DNA of 57,703 bases from Nannocystaceae bacterium (GCA_019694555.1 JAIBBS010000031.1:1-57703), one strand, 5' to 3'. Shown: positions 21,932 through 31,041, numbered from the stretch's first letter. Notes: generated by a model from the sequence alone, not told the origin. Translations and numbers: made by a program.

Positions 21932-23629
21932 TCAGGGCAGGTTCGGGCAGTCGATGGCCTTGTTCGCCGACAGCTGGCACGTCACCGCCAGCACCGCGCC
22001 GGCCGGCGCGGGCGCCCCCGCGCGACGGTGCAGCCGCAGCTGCAGGTTCCAGCCGTCGTCGGCGCACGCCGAACCCAGCGCGTCGCCGACCAGGGCCTCG
22101 TAGCACACGTCCGCGCCGTCGGGCACCGTCTCGCCGTCGCACGGCGGGACCTCGATCTCGTCGATCCCGCCGCTGGACAGATCGGGCGCCTGCTGCACGA
22201 CGGTGCACAGCGGATCGAGCACCGCGGTGGCCGGGTTCGAGTCGGCCACGCACGTCGTGATGCAGCCGTCGGGCAGCTGATCGCGCACGGCGTCGGCGAG
22301 CGCCGTCATCGCGCCGTCGTAGCTGGGCTCGCACACCGAGTGCAGGTTGCGATCGGCGCCGACGTCGAAGGCCTCGGCGAACTCGCGCTCGCGCACGGGC
22401 GGGCGCGCGCGGATGGGGTTGGGCAACGCGGAGTCGTCGGTGCAGCCCGGGCCGATGCCGAAGTCGATCTGTTCCGCGGGATCGGGCGAGTTCGCGTAGG
22501 TGATCTCGGCCGCATGGGACTCGTAGCCCGGTGGCACACCGACGATCCCTGCGACCAGCACCTGCGCGTCCGCACGCGCGGTGGCGGCGAGGTTCTCGAG
22601 CTCCTGCACGGTGTCGACGTAGCGCGAGATCGGGTACAGCACCGCGGCGGCGTCGCCGACGTCGACGTTGCCCGCCACGTCCTTGTTGCTCGACGCGCAG
22701 CTGTCGTAGGGCGCGCCATCGCCTTCACACAGCACGCCGGCGTTCCAGCACACCGCCGACGTCGGCGCGGCCGCGGTCGGGTCCGACCAGTACACGGTCG
22801 AGCCGCCCATCGACTCGGGCAAGAAGATGTCCTGCTGCTCGGCGACGTAGGAGCAGTCGACCTCGTCGCTGACGATCACCAGGGCGAGCACGGCGCCGTC
22901 CCGCATGAAGCCGTAGCTGGGCTCGTCGGACTTCTGCACGCGCAGCAGCGCCTTGAACATCGACTCGAGGTGCGACTCGAATCCGCAGCCGGCGATGCCC
23001 TGCGGCGCCGCACAGGCGGCGGCCTGGCCCAGATCGCCGTCGACGTTGGCGACACCCGCGGTCCGCTCCAGCCACGGGCGCTCGCGCGGCGTCGGATCAT
23101 AGGCCGTGGTCGTCGGCGTGATCGTCAGCGAGTCGAGCGCGCACACGTCGGTGCACGCGACCGCGGTCGCGTCGACCGGCGGCTGCCCCTGGAACACGAA
23201 CTCGCTGGCGTGCTCGCGGCAGCTCTGCAGCTGCAGCTTACCGGCCTCGGGCGAGGTCGCGCCGCACCAGGGGTTGCCGTTGTCGGTGGTGGTGAAGCCC
23301 AGCCGCAGATCGGCCGGTCGCTCGGGGTCGTCGAGCGCGGCGATCAGGGTCGGCATCGCCTGCGCGAGCCGTCCCTGCGCGGGGCCCATCGAACCGGAGT
23401 TGTCGACGACGAAGAGGATGTCGACCTCGGCGCTGACCGGGAACTCCACGGTGTGACCGTCCTCGCCACCGGTCGAATCCACGCTGGTGCCGTCGACGCT
23501 GCCCGCGTCGCTGCTGCCCGCGTCGCTGCCGCCCGAGCCTTCTGCGTCGCCACCGACCGGAACCCGGCTCGTACACGCCGCGAGCAGCACCCCCCCGGCA
23601 AGGACCCCCATCCAACGGACTTCGACCAT
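21932..23629 (-). CDS. VWA-domain lipoprotein
   Basis: A 565-residue surface lipoprotein. MVEVRWMGVLAGGVLLAAC gives Cys19 as the lipid anchor. A GGAGGT Shine-Dalgarno sequence lies 5 nt upstream. After a Gly/Ser/Asp/Ala linker comes a von Willebrand factor A domain starting DILFVVDNSGSMG (Asp76, Ser78 and Ser80 form the MIDAS metal site). Many cysteines in the rest (for example CTDVCALD, CEPSYDG, CITTC) suggest disulfides. VWA domains bind proteins through a metal ion; the partner is unknown. It is divergent from the FIST gene (156 bp gap). Confidence 0.9.
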   Translation of the reverse strand: MVEVRWMGVLAGGVLLAACTSRVPVGGDAEGSGGSDAGSSDAGSVDGTSVDSTGGEDGHTVEFPVSAEVDILFVVDNSGSMGPAQGRLAQAMPTLIAALDDPERPADLRLGFTTTDNGNPWCGATSPEAGKLQLQSCREHASEFVFQGQPPVDATAVACTDVCALDSLTITPTTTAYDPTPRERPWLERTAGVANVDGDLGQAAACAAPQGIAGCGFESHLESMFKALLRVQKSDEPSYGFMRDGAVLALVIVSDEVDCSYVAEQQDIFLPESMGGSTVYWSDPTAAAPTSAVCWNAGVLCEGDGAPYDSCASSNKDVAGNVDVGDAAAVLYPISRYVDTVQELENLAATARADAQVLVAGIVGVPPGYESHAAEITYANSPDPAEQIDFGIGPGCTDDSALPNPIRARPPVREREFAEAFDVGADRNLHSVCEPSYDGAMTALADAVRDQLPDGCITTCVADSNPATAVLDPLCTVVQQAPDLSSGGIDEIEVPPCDGETVPDGADVCYEALVGDALGSACADDGWNLQLRLHRRAGAPAPAGAVLAVTCQLSANKAIDCPNLP

Positions 23630-23785
23630 CCGACACCTCCGCGCGCACGCGCCGACACAACCCAACGCTTGCAGCCTACCACGCTGGGCACGCCGCGACC
23701 AGGATCCGCGCGGTCCTCGGATCGCAGCGCCATCGCTGCGCTCGACGGCCACCGCGGGCGCGCGCCATACTCTCGTCCCGCCACG

Positions 23786-24979
23786 ATGCAGTGGGTCTCC
23801 GAGAGCAGCGATGCCCCCGCGTTCGTCGACGCGCTGGAACGCGTCGCGTCCGCGCTCGAGGCCGGCCTCGGGGGTTCGCCGCCCGACCTCGTGCTTGCGT
23901 TCGTCTCGCCGCACCATCGCGAACACTTCGATCGACTGCCCGAGGCCGTCGCGCGCCGTTGTGGCACGCCGGTCGTGGTCGGATGTTCCGCGGGCGGTGT
24001 CATCGGTGGTGCGCACGAGCGCGAGCGGACGCCGGCGCTGGCGCTGGTGGGCGCGATGCTGCCGGCGGTCTCGGTGCGCCCGTTCCACTGCGGCGCCGGG
24101 GCGCTGCGCGACCGCGACCCCGACGCACCGTCGTGGACCGAGCGCGTCGGCCTGCTGCCGTCGGAGACCGAGGCCTTGCTGCTGATGCCCGAGCCGTTCG
24201 GCTGCGACGTCGGTGAACTGCTGCACAGCCTCGACGTCGCCTATCCCGATGCGACCAAGATCGGCGCGGTCGCCTCGGGTGGCACGCGGCCCGGCGAGGT
24301 CGCCCTGTTCGCGACCGGTGCGTGCGTGCGCGACGGCGCGGTCGGGATCGCGCTGGGCGGCAACCTCGTGGTCGACAGCCTGGTCGCGCAGGGATGCCGT
24401 GCCGTGGGCGAGCCGATGTTCGTGACCCGGGCCCAGGACAACCTCGCGCTGCAGCTCGACGGTCGCGCGGCCTCGCGGGTGCTGCAGGATCTCTACGAAC
24501 GCAGCGGCCCGCAGGACCGCGAGGCCATGCGCACCGCGTTGTTCCTGGGCATCGTGGGCGAGCCCGGCCACGAGCGCTACGGCACCGGCGACTTCCTCGT
24601 GCGCAACATCGTCGGCCTCGACGCGCGCACCGGCGGGCTCGCGGTCGCCGCCCGCGTGCGCGTGGGCACGGTCGTGCAGTTCCACGTGCGCGACGCCCAG
24701 GCCTCGGCAGACGATCTGCGCGCACACCTGCAGCGCCACGCCGCCGCGGGCCCGCGCCCGTCCGCGGTGTTGAGCTTCTCGTGCCTGGGCCGCGGCATCG
24801 GCCTGTACGGCGAGCCCGACTTCGATCTCCGCTGCATCCGCGAGCAGTTGGGCGACGTGCCGGTCGGCGGCTTCTTCGGCAACGGCGAGATCGGTCCCAT
24901 CGCGGGCGTTCGTGCGCACACCTTCATGCACGGCTACACCACCGCGCTCGCGCTCGTGCGCCGGCGCCACGTCGACTAG
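23786..24979 (+). CDS. FIST-domain signal sensor protein
   Basis: A 397-residue FIST (F-box and intracellular signal transduction) protein with FIST_N (about 20-220) followed by FIST_C (about 235-380). Visible motifs are VVGCSAGGVIGG, the variant LGGNLVVDSLVAQGCRAVG, and the ending LGDVPVGGFFGNGEIGPIAG...FMHGYTTALALV. FIST proteins are thought to bind small ligands such as amino acids in signalling. No signal peptide: cytoplasmic. The exonuclease gene follows by 11 bp, so they are co-transcribed. Confidence 0.92.
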   Translation: MQWVSESSDAPAFVDALERVASALEAGLGGSPPDLVLAFVSPHHREHFDRLPEAVARRCGTPVVVGCSAGGVIGGAHERERTPALALVGAMLPAVSVRPFHCGAGALRDRDPDAPSWTERVGLLPSETEALLLMPEPFGCDVGELLHSLDVAYPDATKIGAVASGGTRPGEVALFATGACVRDGAVGIALGGNLVVDSLVAQGCRAVGEPMFVTRAQDNLALQLDGRAASRVLQDLYERSGPQDREAMRTALFLGIVGEPGHERYGTGDFLVRNIVGLDARTGGLAVAARVRVGTVVQFHVRDAQASADDLRAHLQRHAAAGPRPSAVLSFSCLGRGIGLYGEPDFDLRCIREQLGDVPVGGFFGNGEIGPIAGVRAHTFMHGYTTALALVRRRHVD

Positions 24980-24990
24980 GACGCGACGCG

Positions 24991-25509
24991 ATGCCGTGGA
25001 TCATGGTCGACATCGAGGCCGACGGGCCCATCCCAAGCGACTACTCGATGATTGCGTTGGGCGCGATCGTGGTCGAGCCCGCGCTCGATCGCTGCTTCAC
25101 CGCGAAACTGCGTCCGATCGCGGAGCGCTTCGTGCCCGCGGCGCTCGCGGTCAGCGGCTTCTCGCGCGAGCAGACGCTGGCGTTCCCGGACCCCGCCCAG
25201 ACGATGGACGCGTTCGTGCGCTGGCTGGCGGGCCTGGGCGGCACGCCGCGCTTCGTCTCGGACAACAACGGCTTCGACTGGCAGTTCGTGAACTGGTACC
25301 TGCACCACTTCGTGGGCAACAACCCCTTCGGCCACAGCTCGACCAACCTCGGCTCGCTGTACAAGGGCCTGGTGCGCGACACCGGAGCCAGCTTCAAGCA
25401 CCTGCGCCGGACCGCTCATACCCACGACCCGCTCGATGACGCGCGCGGCAATGCCGAGGCGATGCTGGCCCTGCCCGGTCTGGGGCTGAAGCTGCGCTTC
25501 GATCGCTGA
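24991..25509 (+). CDS. DEDDh 3'-5' exonuclease
   Basis: A 172-residue RNase H-fold exonuclease. Motif I is MVDIEADG with the Asp-Glu pair; motif II is SDNNGFDWQFV; motif III is HTHDPLDDARGNAEA with the His and last Asp of the DEDDh set. Length fits small stand-alone DnaQ-like or Rv2179c-like 3'-5' exoribonucleases. It has no signal peptide and is translated 11 bp after the FIST gene. Whether RNA or DNA is the substrate cannot be decided from sequence. Confidence 0.9.
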   Translation: MPWIMVDIEADGPIPSDYSMIALGAIVVEPALDRCFTAKLRPIAERFVPAALAVSGFSREQTLAFPDPAQTMDAFVRWLAGLGGTPRFVSDNNGFDWQFVNWYLHHFVGNNPFGHSSTNLGSLYKGLVRDTGASFKHLRRTAHTHDPLDDARGNAEAMLALPGLGLKLRFDR

Positions 25510-25570
25510 ACCGCGACGGCGGCGCGTCACAAGTCCGGGTCGGCCGGCTCTGTCCCGGCGAGACCCGCCC

Positions 25571-26614
25571 ATGCTCGCACGCATCCTCTCCACCGCCCTC
25601 GTCGCCCTCGTCGCCAGCCCCAGCGCGATGCCGCTCGCTGCGGTCGGCGCTCCGACCATCACCAAGCCCATCCCGATCGACGTGAGCAACGTCGCGATCC
25701 CGCTGCGGCTGCGGATGAAGGTGACGGTGCTGCAGACCGGCGACAGCAGCGAGGGACCCGGCAACACCGAGGACGAGATCTACTTCGCGCTCGCGGGCAT
25801 GACCCGCGTCGCCGGTGCGGAGAAGCTGCTGATCCGTCGCACGGTGCGACCGCAGATCTCGCGCGACTTCTGGGAGATGGGCACGCACTCGGCCGAGCGC
25901 TTCGAGGCGATCGTGTTCGAGGGCAAGCTCGCGCCCAACGACCGCGCGGTCTTCGGCGTGCTGCTGGGCGAGCAGGACAACGCCGCGCTGGGCGCGTTGG
26001 TGCAGGCGTTCACCCTCGCGGTGACCGGGCTGGTCGAGCGCATGATCGCGGACTACGCCGAGGGTGCCGAGACCACGTCGATCTCGGCCGACGACCTCAG
26101 CGGCGAGATGACCAAGCTCGCCAACCAAATGATGGGCGACGGCGACGAGCTGATGGGCGCGGTCGAGGTCGGCGTGAAGGGCGGCAAGCTGTTCGTGAAG
26201 ACGCCGGCCAACACCTCGTCCTCGGTGGCGGCGTCGACCAACAAGACCGCGCGCGTGATGCTCACCGGCGGCGGCGGCAAGTACCAGCTCGATTTCACGC
26301 TCGAGCCCTCGGCGGAAGCCCGACCGACGACGACGACCTTCCTGTCGCAGGAGAAGGACGCGTGCAGCCAGCCCAACCTCTTCGTCGAGGCCAAGGGCGG
26401 CGGCACCGTGAACGTGCTCAAGGGCGACGGCGGCGTGCCCGTGCGCGTGAAGGACGATGTCTTCCACTGGCACTGCGGCAGCATGTCGGAAGACGATCAG
26501 ACCAACGCGCCCGACGACACCAAGCTCGTCGAGGTGACGCGCGCCGCCTCCGGCAGCGACATCCGCTGGGACTGCTACCACGAGGCCACCGCGGTGCCGC
26601 AGTACAGCTGGTGA
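25571..26614 (+). CDS. Exported protein of unknown function
   Basis: A 347-residue protein that I do not recognise. MLARILSTALVALVASPSAMPLAAVG is a signal peptide. The mature part is mixed alpha/beta with an alpha-helical middle (about 130-190, LGALVQAFTLAVTGLVERMIADYAEG) and a C-terminal region with Cys in HWHCGSMSEDDQ and RWDCYHEA. No membrane helix besides the signal. It lies 61 bp after the exonuclease gene and 31 bp before the interrupted lipoprotein gene. Confidence 0.8.
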   Translation: MLARILSTALVALVASPSAMPLAAVGAPTITKPIPIDVSNVAIPLRLRMKVTVLQTGDSSEGPGNTEDEIYFALAGMTRVAGAEKLLIRRTVRPQISRDFWEMGTHSAERFEAIVFEGKLAPNDRAVFGVLLGEQDNAALGALVQAFTLAVTGLVERMIADYAEGAETTSISADDLSGEMTKLANQMMGDGDELMGAVEVGVKGGKLFVKTPANTSSSVAASTNKTARVMLTGGGGKYQLDFTLEPSAEARPTTTTFLSQEKDACSQPNLFVEAKGGGTVNVLKGDGGVPVRVKDDVFHWHCGSMSEDDQTNAPDDTKLVEVTRAASGSDIRWDCYHEATAVPQYSW

Positions 26615-26645
26615 GCGCGATCGCAGCCGTGCTACGCTGGCGGCC

Positions 26646-26946
26646 GTGCGCCTCGTCCGCGTCGTGCCGTTGCTGTTCGTGATGTCGTGCTTCAGCGAGG
26701 GCGGCGGCCAGGACGGCAACGGCGACGGCAGCGACGCGAGCGCCAGCGGCTCGAGCAGCGCCGGCACCACCAGCGCTGGCACCACCAGCGCCAGCAGCAC
26801 CAGCGCGACGTCGGCGACCACCTCCGCGGACGGCAGCAGCGACGCGGGTGGCACGGCGCAGACCTCGGCCACCACCGGCGAGATGTGTCCCGAGGGCTCG
26901 ATCATGGCACCGCCGATCGTCGCGGGCTGGGACGGGCCCTACGTGC
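26646..26946 (+). pseudogene. 5' fragment of a lipoprotein gene interrupted by a 10-kb insertion
   Basis: GTG at 26646 starts MRLVRVVPLLFVMSC, a lipoprotein signal with lipobox VMSC. A long Ser/Thr/Ala/Gly linker follows, then a first Cys (EMCPEGSIMAPPIVAGWDGP) and YV at the insertion point. Beyond 26946 the frame runs into the insertion element and stops at 27005. Joined to 36957-37630 it makes one continuous frame of 325 codons including the stop (324 residues). The domain reading is supported by the Cys-rich nature of both halves. Whether anything is made from the 5' half is unknown. Confidence 0.7.
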
Positions 26947-29094
26947 GGTTGTCAAGCACCCGCCATCGCGAAACTCCGGACGGCGGCGTAGCGGCGGCGG
27001 CGTAGCGCAGCGTAGCGTAGCACTTCGCGCTTCGGCGGCCTCGAGGATGATGCAGACGGGGAGGCGTTGTTCGCGGGCGGTGTGGGCGTGTTGCAGTGGG
27101 CGTGGTCGCTGATCGTGCGAGACGGTCATGCGATCGGACGCAGCTTCGCGCGCAAGCAGGCGAGTTGCGCGTAGACGGTCGGCGTGAGGGACGCGCTGCG
27201 TGGCGTGGATCCTTCTTGCGGCGATGAGCAAGAGGCCGCGATGCTCGGCTGCGTCGCGGGCGACGATGGTGTCGGCCGTGCACGTGATCCAGAAGTGACG
27301 CTCGACGGTGCGGTCGGTGGCGAGCGCGGGATCGACGAGCATGCGCACGCGCTGGTTGACGTCGATGTCGCCGCCCTGCTCGAGGTCGTCGAGGCGAGCA
27401 CGCAGCGGAGCGAAGACGAGGTCGCGGGCCTGCATGCGGAGGTCCCACAGGTGCGTGGCGACGGCCATGCCCTCGTGCTCTTCGGCGATGTTGCGGACGA
27501 TGCCGAGGAGGTATCGAGCGTCGACACCTTCGGGAAGCGAGTTGTTCGTGCGCTTGCCGGCGAAGACGGCGACGCCCTCGACGATGCGGTCGAGTGGATA
27601 GCGCGCGATGGCGTTCTTCAGCTGGTGCTCGGGGTCGTCGAGGGCGAGCTTGCTGAAGGCGTCGTCGAGGAAGCGACGTGTGGCCGGATTCTGCCGTGCG
27701 CGCGCGGTGTCTCGCGCACGGCCTTGCTCGCGTGCGCGAGCGACGAGCGCCTCGCGGGGGCGCGCGACGTCTTGCTCCGACGGTGCGGCGTCGCGATAGA
27801 GCTGGAAGCGCGACCGGCCATCGCGGCCTCGACGAGGTCGATGGTTGAGCGTGCGTGCGCAGGTGCGGGCCTGCAGCTCGAGCACCTGCCTGGCGCGCTC
27901 GCGCTTGGTGGGCGCGTCGACGAGGATCGGCGGAGCGACCTGGGCGAAGAGGCCGAAGGCGCCCTCGACGTGCGCCTTGTTTTGCGGCCTCGAGATCGTC
28001 GCGCGCATGCGGACGGTGTCGCCGATGCCCGTGTCGACCTCGGGTGCGGGGTTGCTGGGCTTGTTGTCGAGCAACAGCGCGACGGGCGGTGCACCGGTGG
28101 TGGCGACGCCGTCGTCGAAGGCAGCGACGACGGCCGCGGCGTCCTCGTGCGCGCGGACGTCGATGCCGACGGCGGCGGCGGAGTCGGTGTCGACGCAAAG
28201 CTCGAGGTTGAAGACGAAGAGTTCGCCCTCGAAGGCGACGCGGACGGACGTGCCGTCACCGGTCCACTGCGCGCCGGGGAAGAAGGTCGCAAACGCGTGG
28301 CGCAGCGCGTCCTCGTCGGGCGAGCGTCCGCGACGACGCGTTGGGAGGCGCTCGCCGGCGAGCTGCAGGATCGTGGCGAGGGTCGTACGTCCGATGCGGA
28401 CGTGGTGGTCGCGTTGGACTTGATCGCAGAAGACCGTGAAGGGGCCTCGCCAGCTGCACCACGCGTCGAGCACCGTCTGCAGGTGAAGGTCGCGCAACGG
28501 TGCGGGGTTCGTCTCGGGCTGGGGCTCGGGCGCGGCATCGTGGACCGGTGCCGGCGCAGCGTCGGCCACCGGCAACGAGCTCGCACCGGCGCGACGCCAC
28601 TGTCGCAGCGTCGTCACCGGCACGCAGATCGCGTCGGCAATCACGTCGGCGTCGAGGTCGGCGTGGCGCTCGCACAGCTCGACCGCGAGGCGCCGGAAGC
28701 CGTCGCTGTACCAGTGCCTCGCGCCGTCGCGACCGACGGCACCGGGATGATCGACCACGTACCGCAGCGCTTGGCGCGTGAGCTCGGCGGCGACATCGGG
28801 CGGCGGCGCGGCGAGCTTGGGTGGGCGACCCGGTGCGCGTTCGAGCGCAGGCAAGCTCGCGAGCACGCGGTCGCGTATCTCGTAGGCCGAGCTGCGCGTG
28901 GCCTCGGTCGTCGCCGCGAGCACGGCCGCGGCCGTGGGGTGCGGTAGGTCGAGCGCACGCAGACAGCTGCCAGCAGCGAGCAGGAAGCCGGCGAGCACGT
29001 GGAGGGAGACAGCGGGAGCGATTTCGGATATCGAGGACATCGCGTACGCGTCCTCTCGGGTTCGGGTGTCGAGTGTGGTTGCAACTCGCTCCAT
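26902..29094 (-). CDS. DDE integrase-type transposase (Mu/rve-like), larger protein of the two-transposase element
   Basis: A 730-codon frame. Residues 1-200 hold a helical N terminus with a helix-turn-helix at about 155-170 (CVPVTTLRQWRRAG). An integrase core follows: catalytic Asp280 in QWTGDGTSV, Asp343 in LLLDNKPSNP and Glu377 in QNKAHVEGAFGLF. The D-N33-E spacing matches the rve family. A basic C-terminal part (about 430-650) would bind the ends. The frame has no stop inside the element: it reads through the left inverted repeat and ends 47 bp past the element boundary, in host sequence, so the last residues are host-encoded. An internal ATG at 29040 is an alternative start. It lies 47 bp downstream of the second transposase on the same strand. 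Confidence 0.85.
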   Translation of the reverse strand: MERVATTLDTRTREDAYAMSSISEIAPAVSLHVLAGFLLAAGSCLRALDLPHPTAAAVLAATTEATRSSAYEIRDRVLASLPALERAPGRPPKLAAPPPDVAAELTRQALRYVVDHPGAVGRDGARHWYSDGFRRLAVELCERHADLDADVIADAICVPVTTLRQWRRAGASSLPVADAAPAPVHDAAPEPQPETNPAPLRDLHLQTVLDAWCSWRGPFTVFCDQVQRDHHVRIGRTTLATILQLAGERLPTRRRGRSPDEDALRHAFATFFPGAQWTGDGTSVRVAFEGELFVFNLELCVDTDSAAAVGIDVRAHEDAAAVVAAFDDGVATTGAPPVALLLDNKPSNPAPEVDTGIGDTVRMRATISRPQNKAHVEGAFGLFAQVAPPILVDAPTKRERARQVLELQARTCARTLNHRPRRGRDGRSRFQLYRDAAPSEQDVARPREALVARAREQGRARDTARARQNPATRRFLDDAFSKLALDDPEHQLKNAIARYPLDRIVEGVAVFAGKRTNNSLPEGVDARYLLGIVRNIAEEHEGMAVATHLWDLRMQARDLVFAPLRARLDDLEQGGDIDVNQRVRMLVDPALATDRTVERHFWITCTADTIVARDAAEHRGLLLIAARRIHATQRVPHADRLRATRLLAREAASDRMTVSHDQRPRPLQHAHTAREQRLPVCIILEAAEARSATLRCATPPPLRRRPEFRDGGCLTTARRARPSPRRSAVP
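26936..26946. repeat. Left direct repeat flanking the 10-kb island
   Basis: GCCCTACGTGC, identical to 36946-36956 and in the same codon phase of the interrupted lipoprotein gene (CCC-TAC-GTG). Best read as a target-site duplication or recombination junction. Confidence 0.7.
26970..26981 (+). repeat. Left inner inverted repeat of the insertion element
   Basis: GAAACTCCGGAC, exact inverted copy at 30538-30549. Probably a transposase binding site. Confidence 0.75.
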
Positions 29095-29141
29095 GCCCGT
29101 CCCCGCAGAGGACGTCTACGTGTTTTTCACCGACCTCGCGT

Positions 29142-30497
29142 TCACGAATCGCTCGTGCTCGCGCCGAGCAGACGCCGTCCCATCAGCCAGATCTCGGGCA
29201 CACCGTCCTTGCTGGTCACCTTGAAGAGCTCGAGATTCCGGTCGCGCAGGTCGAGGCCGTCGGAGAGATCTCTCCCCGCGCCGGCCTCGATGCGCGCGAG
29301 CACGAGCTCGGCTCGACCGAAGTAGCGATCGGCCGGCACCAGCAGACCACCGAGGGCATGGTGCGTGCGCGCATGGTTGTACCAGTGCAGATGCGTTTCG
29401 AGGCGACGGCGCATCTCGGCGACGTCGTAGAAGCGCTGCACGTCGAAGAGCTCCTTGTGCAGGTTGGCGTTGAAGACCTCGACCTTGCCGTTGTGTTCTT
29501 TGTCCTCGGCGACGACCTGGTCGATGCCGAGCTCGGTGAGCAGCGCGGTGAACCGGGCGATGCCACACCACGACCAGAACGCCGCGCCGCGATCGGTCAT
29601 CACCATCTCCGGCTTGCCGTGCCGGCGCACCGCCTCCTCGAAGGTCGCGATCACCGTGTCGGCGCGCTCGGCCTCGTCGGTGCCGTGGCCGACCACGAAG
29701 CGCGAGCAGTCGTCGATGAGGATCAGCGTGAACACGCTCGCGCGGTTGATGTGGCGATGCACGAAGTCGAGGTGCCAGAGATGGTTGGGCCGCATCGCCT
29801 CGAAGCGCCCATCGTGCGGCACGCGCTCGACCTCCGGCGGCCGGTAGCCCGCCGACTCCATCACGCGCCGCGTCGTGTGCACCGACACCTTCACGCCCCG
29901 CCGCCGCAACTGGTTGCGCACCTCACTCGGCCCGAGCCCGGGGTGCCGCTTCCACTCGGCGAGGATCTCTGCGTCGCGCTGCGCTTCGACGTCCGTCGCA
30001 GCTGCGCCGGACGTCGGCGCCGGCGTCTCGCCGCGGGCCGCTCGCTCGACCTTGCGCCGCCACGCGTCCACCGAGAATCGGCTCACCCCGAACTTCGCCG
30101 CAGCCTCCGTCGAGCCGTGCGCGGCCGCGTACTCGACGATCTCCGCGCGCTGCGACGGCGTGTACCGGCTCGCGGTGCGACGCGCCGACGACGTCGGTCC
30201 GCGCGGACTTGCCGGTGACTCCGCTGCGCGTGCGCTCGCTTCGGGGCGCGCCGTCTCGGGTACCGGCACGGCCACGGCGATCGGCGGCGGCGGCGGCAAC
30301 GGTTGCGAGGGCTGCGCTCGCACCGCTGCGGTCGCTCGCTTCCCTGTGTTCCACTGGCTCACCGTCGTGATCGGCATCCCGTGCTTGCGCGCCGCTCCGA
30401 CCACGCCGAGCTCGACCAGGTCGGCCAGCACCGCCGCTCGCTCCTCCGCTGTGTACCGACCCCTCGGCGTCGGCGCTTCTTGCTGTACGTTGTGCAC
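29142..30497 (-). CDS. IS3/IS481-type DDE transposase, second protein of the element
   Basis: A 451-residue transposase with GTG start. Two helix-turn-helix domains occur at 15-50 (RYTAEERAAVLADLVELG...) and 111-150 (RYTPSQRAEIVEYAAAHG...), joined by a Pro/Ala/Ser linker, a duplicated DNA-binding layout. A third helical region (170-220) precedes the integrase core: Asp244 in WHLDFVHRH, Asp302 in VMTDRGAAFW and Glu340 in HNGKVEVFN, followed by the usual WYNHARTHHALGG. It differs clearly from the other transposase of the element. All catalytic residues are present, so it could be active. Confidence 0.92.
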   Translation of the reverse strand: MHNVQQEAPTPRGRYTAEERAAVLADLVELGVVGAARKHGMPITTVSQWNTGKRATAAVRAQPSQPLPPPPPIAVAVPVPETARPEASARAAESPASPRGPTSSARRTASRYTPSQRAEIVEYAAAHGSTEAAAKFGVSRFSVDAWRRKVERAARGETPAPTSGAAATDVEAQRDAEILAEWKRHPGLGPSEVRNQLRRRGVKVSVHTTRRVMESAGYRPPEVERVPHDGRFEAMRPNHLWHLDFVHRHINRASVFTLILIDDCSRFVVGHGTDEAERADTVIATFEEAVRRHGKPEMVMTDRGAAFWSWCGIARFTALLTELGIDQVVAEDKEHNGKVEVFNANLHKELFDVQRFYDVAEMRRRLETHLHWYNHARTHHALGGLLVPADRYFGRAELVLARIEAGAGRDLSDGLDLRDRNLELFKVTSKDGVPEIWLMGRRLLGASTSDS

Positions 30498-30537
30498 CGC
30501 ATCGCTCCTCGCGTGCGGTGCCCACCCCGGTCAGGAT

Positions 30538-30549
30538 GTCCGGAGTTTC
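30538..30549 (-). repeat. Right inner inverted repeat of the insertion element
   Basis: GTCCGGAGTTTC, the exact reverse complement of 26970-26981. It lies 41 bp upstream of the second transposase's start, so it may also overlap that gene's promoter. Confidence 0.75.
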
Positions 30550-30569
30550 AGGCCCTCACGCGACGCTCG

Positions 30570-30995
30570 ATGCTCGACAAGGGCAGCTATCGACTCCCGA
30601 CCGAGACCGAGTGGGAGTACTTCGCCCGCGCTGGGACGACGACGCCGTTCAGCTTCGGCGCCGACGCGTCGAGCCTGACGGACCATGCGTGGTGCGGCAA
30701 GAACGCGAGCCAGGAGGTTCATCCGGTCGGCCAGAAGCTCCCCAACGCGTGGCGGCTGTTCGACGTTCACGGCAACGTGTGGGAGTGGTGCTGGGACTGG
30801 TACGCGGAGGCGTATCCGTCCGCGGCGACGGCCGAGGACTACGCAGGCCCGAAGACGGGCGAGTACAAGGTGCTGCGCGGCGGCTCGTTCAAGATCATGG
30901 CGGGCGGTCCGCGCGCGGCCAAGCGGGCGAAGAACAAGCCGACCGGCTCGCGCGACAGCTTCGGCCTGCGGATCGTTCAGAGCGTCACGCGATGA
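30570..30995 (+). pseudogene. 3' fragment of a formylglycine-generating-enzyme-like (SUMF1/FGE-sulfatase domain) gene
   Basis: The frame resumes at the right edge of the element with GSYRLPTETEWEYFARAG, the central signature of the FGE-sulfatase fold. It continues through FDVHGNVWEWCWDWY and VLRGGSF to the natural end FGLRIVQSVTR. The first 100 or more residues of the domain are absent, and they are not on the other side of the element either. An ATG inside the element end (30570) could start a 141-residue product, but the fold would be incomplete. The lost half implies a deletion or rearrangement linked to the element. Confidence 0.8.
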
Positions 30996-31041
30996 GGACG
31001 CGCCGATGCGCAGGCGCGCGCGGTCTCCGACGCACGCGGGC

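Larger units (their letters stand above)
26949..30580 (-). mobile_element. Insertion element with two DDE transposases
   Basis: About 3.6 kb with two integrase-type transposase genes in the same orientation and no recognisable AAA+ ATPase (IstB/TnsC/MuB type). Its ends are imperfect inverted repeats: both begin TTGTC(A/G)AGCA(C/T)C at the outer edge and share the exact 12-mer GAAACTCCGGAC, 21 bp in from the left edge and 31 bp in from the right. The TG...CA ends fit rve-type transposition. The exact ends are inferred. Confidence 0.7.
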
